DNA of 64,000 bases, taken from the NCBI RefSeq assembly GCF_026151205.1, contig NC_087081.1, positions 8,985,246 to 9,049,245 on the forward strand, given 5' to 3'. The notes under the pieces were generated by a model that had not been told where the DNA came from, did no database searches, and worked only from the letters and a program-made list of their open reading frames with translations. The translations under genes and the position numbers were made by a program. Below, piece by piece: positions 35,501 to 47,500 of the stretch; position 1 is the first letter of the stretch; each line of letters begins with the position of its first letter. The stretch comes from Bolinopsis microptera. Its lineage: Eukaryota > Ctenophora > Tentaculata > Lobata > Bolinopsidae.

Positions 35501-38500
35501 AAGGTATTTGCCAGTCCACAGAGAATTCCAAATGGAACATACCTAAAACGGACTCAGTTCAATTTTAAAGCTTACCTAAATAAATTACCTTAGATAAGAT
35601 ATGAAAATTAGGAAGATACAAATGACTATTTAGCATTGTTTACGAATAAAAAGCAATCAGGTCATTCCCTTTCAACAAAAAAACAATGTTATGAGATAGC
35701 TAAGAAATTACCAAAACTTGATGTCCTGTTCGCTAGTTTTATCCAATATCTCACAAATCAACTCAATCATCTTCATCCAGACCCTCTGAAGGTTATCATT
35801 GAGATCCTCCACTATACTATGGTTACTGTTGGCTTTGTTCTCTAGAGTGCATTCCACGTCATCAGCTTCCCTGCTGTACTTGGTGACGGGTGAGGTCTGG
35901 TTCGAGTACTCTTCTTCTGAGTAACCTGGGAGAGTAACCTGGTAACCTGGTAATTGGTAAAGGGTGTAACCTGGTAACCTGGTAATTGGTAAAGGGTGTA
36001 AGTTGTAACCTGGTAACCTGGTAAAGGGTGTAACCTGGTAACCTGGTAATTGGTAAAGGGTGTAAGTTGTAACCTGGTAACCTGGTAACCTGGTAACCTG
36101 GTAACCTGGTAACCTGGTAACCTGGTAATTGGTAAAGGGTGTAAGTTGTAACCTGGTAACCTGGTAATTGGTAAAGGGTGTAAGTTGTAACCTGGTAACC
36201 TGGTAACCTGGTAATTGGTAAAGGGTGTAAGTTGTAACCTGGTAACCTGCTAACCTGCTAACCTGGTAACCTGGTAACCTGGTAATTAGTAAATATATAC
36301 TAACCAGGGTAGTGGTGCCTCTTGTCAAGTAGTAGGATGTAAAGCCCTTTCATTATCTGTGATTTGTTTACCAGATCATCTTCCTGAAATAGTGTTTTAC
36401 AGTCACGTGATACTGTCTTGTAGAACAGTAGTGATGTTCAAGTGGAAACAATTAAGTCATTAATAATTAATGACTCGTTGTGCGTTTAAAGCTAATAATT
36501 ATAAATAATTATTTGTAAAGCGCTAATCATACTATACATCGATTTCTAACTCCAAACCTAAAAAACTGGAGCACAATGGATTTTAAAACTGTATTAAAGT
36601 ATTAAAAATATAATTATTGAAAAATATAATTTTAAAACTGTATTAAAGTATTAAAAATATAATTATTTTAAAATATAATTTTAAAACTGTATTAAAGTAT
36701 TAAAAACATAATTATTGAATCGGTCAGAACAAGTATTATAAAATAAACAACGCTTCAAAATAAAAAACATTCAACTAAAGATTGAGATATTATAATATTC
36801 ATTAATGAAATACTTAGAGTTGTTACCTGAATAGAGTTCTCCAAAGCCACAATCATAATCTCCACACATTTAGACCATAACTCTCCCATTGTCTTTAGTT
36901 GTGCTGATGCGCTGTAGAGCTTACTGTCCCCTGAAAGGGTGTAAGTTGTAACCTGGTAACCTGGTAACCTGGTTACCTGGTAACATGGTAACCTGGTAAC
37001 CTGGTAACCTGGTAACATGGTAACATGGTAACATGGTAACATGGTAACCTGGTAACCTGGTAACCTGGTAACATGGTAACATGGTAACCTGGTAACCTGG
37101 TAACCTGGTAACATGGTAACCTGGTTTCCTGGTAACCTGGTAACCTGGTAACCTGGTAACCTGGTAACCTGGTAACCTGGTAACCTGGTAACCTGGTAAT
37201 TGTGCTGATGCACTGTATAGCTTACTGTCCCCTGAAGAAGTTAACATTAATCCTACAACCATTGTTCTGATTAAATATTGCAGCGTTCAATCTAATATAA
37301 AGCAATTTAGTAAGGGGAAAAGTGGCATTCCGTTGGATTTGAGTGTTCACAAGGATTTCTCAACGGAATATGGTAGTTAGGACCCCTACGAACATAATTA
37401 GACTTGTTGCCAATTTTGTATCTCAACGGAAACACCACTTTTACCACTTTTTACCACCTTTGTACCACCTGTCTGGTTTGCCAAATATCTTTAGTTGTGA
37501 ACGTCGTAAAAGGTTGCAAATTAACCTAGAATGTTTATCTTATCAAGGAGTAAAACTTTTGTGTGAAAAATTTTTACATTGGACAATCAGCTAATTGGAT
37601 AATTACCAATTAGTTAATCACCAAAAAAAGTGAAAATTTTTTATTGGCTCAAAATGATTGAAATCGTTTGAAACACGGAGAAATGTAGTTTTTAGAAAAA
37701 CTTCAAAAATTTTTCACTTTTTTTCGAGACTTGGAAAAAAGTTTGAAAATTTGAAAATATTTTTTTCCGCCAAAAGTGATCGAATTGCATGAAACGTGGA
37801 TAAAAATGCTTTGCAGAAAAACTTCGAAGATTTTTAGATTTGGGAATACTAAAATCATCAATATTTGAAGTTGGAGTTCAGTAAATCTCGACATATTTTA
37901 GTAATTAGGAATAGCTTAGCGGAAAGGGCTGAACCTGAAAAAGGTTAACCACACAATATTAGAGTTTCATAACTAATTACAATACAGCTTTATCAAATTC
38001 CACATAAAGAAACAGCACAAAAGGACCATTTAAGATCGAACCGATTTTACCTGCTGTACTATCATTTTATTGATTTCAATGATCAAAACCTCTGTACCGT
38101 CAATCTTGCCAATCTATACCGGGTATCTGAATGTACCGGACCTCTTATTTACCTCTATAATTAGACCCAGTTGTGCAAGAAATGCGATTTCTCACAGAGG
38201 GGTTTCTTTTAACTGTGCACTTTTTGTCACTCTCGCAACTCGCAAGAGGCCCGGTATTATAGGGGGGTATAGGAAGCGAGTGTAAATATACCTTCCATCA
38301 TCCACTGTGGCTTTTTTGTATTGTGAATGCGCATGCCGCTTCGTTTGCTATGCCAGATACCTCGAATAACCCCCATATGTAATTGCCAGGGTCGGGATAG
38401 AGCTGGAGATAGCATTGAAAAGTTGCTAGAAATAGCTAGATTTAGAGTAAACTGGTGGTAGCTGGGTGGTGCTAGCATGGATGTAGCAGAACGTAGCTAC

Positions 38501-41500
38501 AACGAAGCGGCATGCGCATTCACAATACAAAAAAGCCACAGTGGATGATGGAAGGTATATTTACACTCGCTTCCTATACCCCCCTATAATACCGGGCCTC
38601 TTGCGAGTTGCGAGAGTGACAAAAAGTGCACAGTTAAAAGAAACCCCTCTGTGAGAAATCGCATTTCTTGCACAACTGGGTCTAATTATAGAGGTAAATA
38701 AGAGGTCCGGTACATTCAGATACCCGGTATAGATTGGCAAGATTGACGGTACAGAGGTTTTGATCATTGAAATCAATAAAATGATAGTACAGCAGGTAAA
38801 ATCGGTTCGATCTTAAATGGTCCTTTTGTGCTGTTTCTTTATGTGGAATTTGATAAAGATGTATTGTAATTAGTTATGAAACTCTAATATTGTGTGGTTA
38901 ACCTTTTTCAGGTTCAGCCCTTTCCGCTAAGCTATTCCTAATTACTAAAATATGTCGAGATTTACTGAACTCCAACTTCAAATATTGATGATTTTAGTAT
39001 TCCCAAATCTAAAAATCTTCGAAGTTTTTCTGCAAAGCATTTTTATCCACGTTTCATGCAATTCGATCACTTTTGGCGGAAAAAAATATTTTCAAATTTT
39101 CAAACTTTTTTCCAAGTCTCGAAAAAAATTTTTTAAGTGAAAAATTTTTGAAGTTTTTCTAAAAACTACATTTCTCCGTGTTTCAAACGATTTCAATCAT
39201 TTTGAGCCAATAAAAAATTTTCACTTTTTTTGGTGATTAACTAATTGGTAATTATCCAATTAGCTGATTGTCCAATGTAAAAATTTTTCACACAAAAGTT
39301 TTACTCCTTGATAAGATAAACATTCTAGGTTAATTTGCAACCTTTTACGACGTTCACAACTAAAGATATTTGGCAAACCAGACAGGTGGTACAAAGGTGG
39401 TAAAAAGTGGTAAAAGTGGTGTTTCCGTTGAGATACAAAATTGGCAACAAGTCTAATTATGTTCGTAGGGGTCTTAACTACCATATTCCGTTGAGATATC
39501 CTTGTGAACATTCAAATCCAACGGAACCCTTAAATCGACCACTTTTCCCCTTACTAATTGGTCAGGTCAGTGCTGAATATCCTATCATAGGACATTTTCA
39601 GATTTCAGCTTTCCGCGACCCAAATTTCACTGTTTTGACAAATTATTTCTTGAATGACCATCTTACAAGGTCACTGAAGATGACAGAAGACACAATTGAG
39701 GTACTCAAAGTTCTATTCCCAAAGAATGCTTTGATAAACGGAAAATCATCAGAATATAAAAAGAGATTTTGGAAGATTTTTGAAGAGGAGCTTTTCTGCC
39801 GTCCCCTTGACGAAAATTTCGCGGTTTTGACTGAAATGTTTACCAGTGACCAATCAGTGAGTACAGTGAGAGTGACACAAGTCAAGGTACTAGAGGCAGT
39901 ATATCCGGAGGGGGAATAATCCCGCAAAAAGAGTGTGATTAAAACGTAGTTAAACGGTTCCTGATTTGTCCAGGTGTCAGGATAAGTGATTACCAGTTCA
40001 GCTCTTTATAGGACTGATATCATGTATCGAACAAATTATAGTTAACCTACTGATATCACGAGAAGTAGTTGATCTGTAACACGTGATTGGGTTGAATGGA
40101 CACTGTCCTAAGAAGTGTTAGCTCGCACCTACCGCAGATGTTCTACTTTTATTGAAGTTTTGATGCCATGATAATTGTTGTGCTCTGTCGAGTCTTATCT
40201 TGATGTTGTGGGCGTGTTGCTGTTTGTCATTTTCGTAATTTAGTCCTTATTTGATAAGGATACTACTACAAGTGCTACATTTAATAAGAATACCACTACA
40301 AGTGCTAATACGCTGGGCCAAAGCCGTATGTTATTATACTTAATTATCAGATTGTTCTATTTTATTCGCAAGGCACCATCAATGCTCGACCGGGACAGCT
40401 TTTTTGGCCGGTATCGGGATTGGCACTGGCAAAAAGCGCCGAAGGACCGGCATTTTTGGGTTTTTTAAATAAGTTGTGTAAAAAAATCTTGTTAACAGCA
40501 TGTTAAATAACAGGAACCAGATCTTCAATGAAATTGATCAGATGTTACAAAAATTGATCTTTGTTAGTTTTTACCCTGATCTCAAAAAATGAACAATAGT
40601 TCTGTTTCTCGCAGAATGGGGGGGGGGGGGTCCAACCCGATCATTTCCGATCATTCCGATCCCGATTTTGGCCTCATCAACCCTCATATCGGAAAAATCG
40701 GGAAAATTTAAATCTTCCCTCTGAGGTTTCTAGGCGATATAGGTAGCTATTTCTGTACTTAAATATGACAAGAAATCGATTGGTGGTGGTCCCAGAACCC
40801 CAAAATGGTATCTTGTTCCAAACAAGAATCGTTTCGTCCGAAAAACAACACAATGTCGTATCAACTCTTGTTTGACAGAAACATCCACCCCGGTCCACAA
40901 TTGAAAGAGGTACGGTTGGTAATAACAATCGTAACAAATAGCGAACGCTTTAGTAACTTTTGATTTAAATTGTCTCCACAATTTGTAACAGGCTATCTGC
41001 AGAAATGGGTAGCACGGTTAATGACTATGGTCCTTTCTCAAACTTCCAATCCTCAGTTAGATACAAAGAATAGTCTACACAATTTTCAATAACATTAAAA
41101 GGGATGAAAATCACTTTATTTATCAAAATCTTTATTTATCATGTAACAACTTTTCCATAGTACTGGAGAGTAAAACTCTGTTAAACAAAAAAATTCTCGG
41201 GCACATTTTGAGTCAGTAACAGTAACATGTCAATATGTTACAGACTCAAATGCGTTTAAAAACATTTTAGTAACAATAAATTGTGTAAACTGATGAGGAG
41301 GAGGAGGAGGACTGAGGAGAAGGAGGACTGAGGAGGACAGAGGAAGAAGACTGAGGAGGACCAGGACGAGCACTAGGAGGATGAGGACGAGGACTAGGAG
41401 GATGAGGACGAGGACTAAGGACGATGAGGACGAGGACTAAGGACGAGGAGGAGGACGACTGAGGAGGAGGACTGATTAGGAGGAGGACTGATTAGGAGGA

Positions 41501-44500
41501 GAAGGAAGAGAAGAAGGAGGAGGAGGATGAGGAAGAGAAATGAGGAGGAGGAGGAAAAGGAGGAAGACTGAGGAGAAAGAGGAGGACCGAGGAGGAATGA
41601 GGAGGAGGAGGACTGAAGAGGAGAGGGAGGACTGAGGAAGAGGAGCAGGATTGGTGTGGAGGAAGACGAGAAGGAGGAGAAGGAGGAGGACGAGAGCGAG
41701 GACGAGGAGGAAGACTGAGGAGGAGGACTGTTAAAAAGGAGAAGGACGAGGACTGAGGAGGAGGACTGAGGACGAGGAGAAGGAGGACTGGGGGAGGACT
41801 AAGGACGAGGAGGACTGAGGAGGAGGACTGAGGATGAGGAGGAGGACTGAGGATGAGGAGGAGGAGAAGGAGGACTAGGGAGGACTGAGGAAGAGGAGGA
41901 CTTAGGGAGGACTGAGGAGGAGGAGGACTGAGGAGGATGATGAGGAGGAGGACTGAGGATGAGGATGAGGAGAAGGAGGACTGGGGGAGGACTGATGAGG
42001 AGGAGGACTGGGGGAGGACTGAGGAGCAGGAGGATGACTTAGGAGTAGGAGGAAAAGGATGAGAGGGAGGAGGAGGACTGAGGAGGAGGAGGAGGACTTA
42101 GGAGTAGGAGGAGAAGAAGGAGAAGGAGGACTGGCGAGGAGGAGGACTGACGAGGAGGAGAAGGACTGCGGAGGAGGAAGAGGACTGAGGAGAAGGAGGA
42201 GGAGGAGGACTGACGAGTAGGAGGAAGAGGAGGACTGAGGAGGAACAAGATGAGGACTGAAGAGGATGAGGAGGATGAGAAGGAGGACTGGGGGAGGACT
42301 GAGGAAGAGGAGGACTTGGGGAGGAGGATGAGGACGATGAGACTGATGAGGACGAGGAGGACTGAGGAGGAAGACTGAGGAGGATGAGGACGAGGACTAA
42401 GGACGAGGACTAGGAGGATGAGGACAAGGGCTAATGAAGAGGAGGAGGACGACTGAGGAGGAGGACTGATTAGGAGGAGAAGGAAGAGGAGAAGGAGGAG
42501 GAGGATGAGGAGGATGACTGAGGAGGAGGAGGAGGATGAGGAGGATGAGGACTGAGGAGGACTGAGGAGGAATACTGAAGAGGACGAGGACTAAGGACGA
42601 GGAGGAGGCGGAGGACGACTGAGGAGGAGGAATGATTAGGAGAAGAAAGAGGAGAAGGAGGAGGAGGAGTAGGAGGAGGAGGAGAAGAAGGAGGATTAGG
42701 ACTGGGGGAGGACTGAGGAGGAGGATAAGGAGGAGGAGGACTAAGGACGAGGATGAGGACGAGGACGATTATGAGGAGGACAGAGGATGAGGACTGATGA
42801 GGAGGAGAAGGAGGAGGAGGATGAGGAGGAGAAGGAGGAGGAGGACTGGGGGAGGATTCAGGAGGAAGAGGATGATGACTGAGGAGGAGGATGAGGACTG
42901 AGGAGGAGGACTCAGGAGGTGGACTCAGGAGGTGGAGGAGGATGAGAAGGACTCAGGAGGAGGAGGACGACTATGAGGAGGAATGTCTATTGGAATGTCC
43001 AATTAGTTCGTTTTCTCATAACAATATAGCATATGTAGGGGTTTTTTATCACTTCCTCACTTCTGAGAGGTTTTAGAGATCGATTCTCTAAAATTTCTCA
43101 ATTTTCCGATTTTTCCGATTTTTCCGATTCCGATTTTGGCCTCATCAACCCTCATATCGGACATCGGGTTGGACCCCCCCCCCCCCCCCCCCCCCCCCCC
43201 AGAATGGTACTCCTTACTTAGCTTCCCTTAGTACACTTACGAAGTTCATTTCGTTTCTTGGCGGATTCATAACTGCTTTCTATTTTAACAATAGCATGGA
43301 CTGCTGAATGATATTTTGCAAATTATAAAATAACCAATACAATACGTATCATAATATGACCAATATCTGATATTTTCGCTGCACAGAAATTTTTACTACG
43401 GGTATATGGCCCCCAGAATATAGGTGGCCCCCAAAATATAGGTCATGTTAGTGGATACAGTTCTAACCAAGATAAGCGATACTAATGGGATCTGTTACTG
43501 CTAGGTTGGAGTAAAATATGTAACTTATGTTTCTGGATAAAAATTTTGGACCTACATGAGGTATTTTGGTATATTTGGTCATGACAGCGAAAGATTTAAA
43601 CGATGTTGTCATTTTCTAGAGGGGTAAATATGGCGAAAAATTGTCATGACAAAAATCTGTCCAACACATGCCATTAAGACTACTGGTATGAGTATAAGTA
43701 TTATTTTAAGCTATCTTTTCATCGAGACATCTGCAAACTGACAATTTGGAAAAAAGTTATGGCCACCACAATTTTACGGGCCCCCAGAATATAGGTCTAT
43801 ACGACCCCCAGAATATAGGTTGGTCAAAAACCCTGAACATGCCCAAAACCATGCTTTGGGATGCTCTACTTGTAGCTACTAGTCTCCTGAACCCACATAT
43901 CAAGTTTTATTAAAATTGGATAAAAATTGGCCGAGTTATGGGATAAAAACAAAAACCATATGCCCATATTTGGGCATACGCACCAAATTTGATCGATTTT
44001 GGTCCATAAATTGGTCAAATATCAATATTTTTGAATGAAACCAACTTTATATGGAAGGTAAGCATATATTACACATTCTCTATGATTATCAGCTCAATAT
44101 ATACCTAACTGTGGATTCTGTGTTCAAATAATCGCAAAAAATGAACAAAATCGCCCATATCTCAAACTGACTTCGCTCAAAACAATAGAACTCAATAGGG
44201 TTTCAATATTTTCACATGAAATTTTCAGAATCAACGTAGAATTGTCTCATGACCTTAAGTTTTGGGACAGAATTTTGAGTTAGGCCTTTAAAAAAATTTG
44301 GCGGCCAAAAATGTCTGATTTACAGTCATTGAGGTGCACATTGTATTGATACAGATAAAAACAGCCCCCCTCAATCATATCTAGGGGCACTCCTTCAATC
44401 TTATTTAAGTATTTAGTTAAGATCCCTACTAAATGAGTTCATGAAAGCTTTTTAACAAGTAAAATTAAAGATTTTACTCATTACGGGTATATGGCCCCCA

Positions 44501-47500
44501 GAATATAGGTTTTAAAAAAAAAATAGCGACCAAGATTCTGCATTTTCTCTGTCACCCTGAGCATTAAGGAATGTGGGGTAGTGATGAGAAACAGTTAAAG
44601 AACATATGCTGAAGAGATGGCATCATCAAAATGTATGAAGGTGGAGTATTTGAGGACGATTTTTGCATACCTATATTCTGGGGGCCGTAGTTTTTGATTT
44701 TTTGCTATTAAGTATACTCTAAACCATTTCAATTTAGTATCTGGAGCCATTGGCATCATCAATACAGTCTCAGCAACATATTCTGACTGCATATAACTGT
44801 CTGTGACAATTTTAGAACAACTTAGGAACAGATGTTTGGACCTATATTCTGGGGGCCCTGTTAAAAAATGGTATTTTTACAGGTGAAAAAAAAGTACACT
44901 TAAAAACCTAATAATTATTTTCAACTACCCAAGAAACATTTAAAGGGTTATTATGTACATATTTACAGCCCTAAACATGCTTAGAAGTAGTTTTAACACC
45001 TGTTTCTAAGTGCTCAAAAAACGACCTATATTCTGGGGGCCATATACCCGTAAGAAAAACCTTTCTAATTTTTTTGTTAAGTAGATCCACCTTGTGATAA
45101 TTATTCAAATTTCACAATTCTCAGTCCTGAGAATGATCCCCTGATCCCAGCTGGCAACTATTTGATTGGCTGTTAGCTAGTGTGAGTCACGTGACTGTTT
45201 GGTGAGTCACGTGACTATTTGGTGTGAGTCACGTGACTGTTTGGTGAGTCACGTGACTGTTTGGTGTGAGTCACGTGACTATTTGGTGTGAGTCACGTGA
45301 CTGTTTGGTGAGTCACGTGACTGTTTGGTGTGAGCCACGTGACTATTTGGTGTGAGTCACGTGACTATTTGGTGTGAGTTACGTGACTGTTTGGTGAGTC
45401 ACGTGACTGTTTGGTGTGAGTCACGTGACTGTTTGGTGTGAGTCACGTGACTGTTTGGTGTGAGTCACGTGACTGAAAAAAGGATATAAAATAACAGTCT
45501 TTACAAAACTTGACCATATTTGATATTTTACACAATGATTACATTAGGAAGTGCACTAGATAATCCGCCTCATTATTTATTGGTGAATTATTGCCGGGAC
45601 CGGGATTCCAAATAAAGGCTGATTTTGACCGGGACAGCATTAAGCCTGGATTCCGGTCGAGCCTTGGGCACCATTGCACCATCTTCATGCAATGGCACTC
45701 TGCGCAATGAAATTATTGCTCACTACGCTTAAAGCAGGATATTTCACTGAACGCTTTTTGATTTAATACAATTATAGTTGATGAGCAACAATAATTGTCT
45801 CCTTAATTACGAAACAGTTTACCCAGGACAGTGTTAGCAGCTAATAATAATTGTTACAGTTTGTTGATTATCTTGTTGATACGGCGCAAATCATACATAA
45901 GGCATTCCATTAATAGCTAGACGATCAAAAGGCCGATTTAAATAAAAGCGAAGAAGGAGCTGAGTTTGTTACGTAGTGACGTAATTTCATTTTACCATTA
46001 AGTTACAGTAAAATGAATAATTGATTAATGAATAATTTGTAATAATGCACAATATGACTTGAAAGGTGATAATTGGTGAATGCTGTCACTGGTTAGATAT
46101 TAACTTTGGTATTCTGTGCTTAAATGATAAATTGGGTGCAGCTAATTTCTCAGCTGAGTTTTCATTTCTGGCGATTAGGAGCTCAACTAAACACCTTATA
46201 CCCTTGAAAGCGTCTGGGTTCTGACAACATAACGGTATTTAAAACTGTGGTTTTTGCATAATAATGTTAGCCCTTGACATCCACCTGCACCTGGCCCGGG
46301 GGGGGGGGGGGGGGGGTCAGTTAATCCGTGCGTTACCAGACCTCAAGGTGACTTAATTGTTCGTTTTTAGCGGCTCTTCAGCCTTAATATAAACAGTTTA
46401 TGGCACCATTTGTTTAAATTTTACTTATCGTATTCTGAGATATCAGTTTCATTTACAATCTCACGTTAAAAGCTGTCTGTTTATTCTCTTACGTGAGCTT
46501 TAAAGGTGCATTCGTAGTTTGTTGTGTTCCTCTGAACAATGCCTACTGTTTAACTTTAAACTGTTCAAAGTACTTTTTAAATTCATTGATTCATTCTGTA
46601 GTATTTTTCAACTAACACTTTGCAAGTTTATCATGAACAAAGAATAAATCATGGGGTACCTCATTGAGAACCACACATGTGTAACTCAAAGTCAACCTGT
46701 TTGTCTCTTCAGACTTGTTAATGTAAGTATTATTTAGGCCACTTTTTTAGTTTTAAAGAATTTCTATGGCATGTACGTTTCTTGTGCATTTGACTGTAAT
46801 CAACGCGGAAGTTATATTTATTAATATTATGATAAACTGATTCCAGGCAGAGGAACCTAATTCCTCACATTATAATATTCACTACGCATTTACCTATTCC
46901 CTATTCTCAGGGCTCGATACTAGCAGTTATAGGACTCCTCGGCATCATCTTCAGCAGCTCCGTCATCTACTTCCTCCACCCCCGGAGAATCCGCCTGTGC
47001 CAGAACCTCTTCATCATAAACGTAGCAGTCAGTGACGTCATGTTGTCTATCGTAGGACTTTTCAGAGGTCTTGGTATTATAAACAGCAAGTTTGTGGGGT
47101 CACCTGATCACAGCACCACTCCCTACTGCGCGGCGTACACTATCTTCCTCAACTCGTTTGCAAGTTCTGGTATGCCAGCGCTGCTTCCCCTCACTGTGGA
47201 CAGAGTTATAGCTATAACACTGCCACTCCGACATAATTCACTTGTGACCAAGAGGACCAGTGCGGTCATGTTTGTGGTAAATTGGTCACCTATTTTTGCT
47301 CTACTATTTTACGACACAGTGGCTTATACCACTGGTTCCATAACAATAGAGTACTACGACAAATACCACAGATGTGTGATATCAGGACGAAATAACTACA
47401 TCGAGCAAGTCTGTCTCATCTTCGTTCCCTTCCTCCTGATCCTCCTCATGTATGGCATCATGCTCTTCATCATCGCCCGGAAGAGAAGACGGTGTGGATG

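Noticed and set aside
28396..37231. CRISPR array
   Set aside because: The repeats are contiguous or nearly so, with no unique spacers, and the DNA is eukaryotic.
35708..37262. Frames of VTRLPGYQ repeats as a protein
   Set aside because: This is the 8-bp array read through; only the RALGAPB exon parts at their ends are supported.
38070..38776. The identical 71-residue ORFs in the palindrome as genes
   Set aside because: They are mirrored by the inverted repeat and show no recognisable motif. They are noted only as evidence of arm identity.
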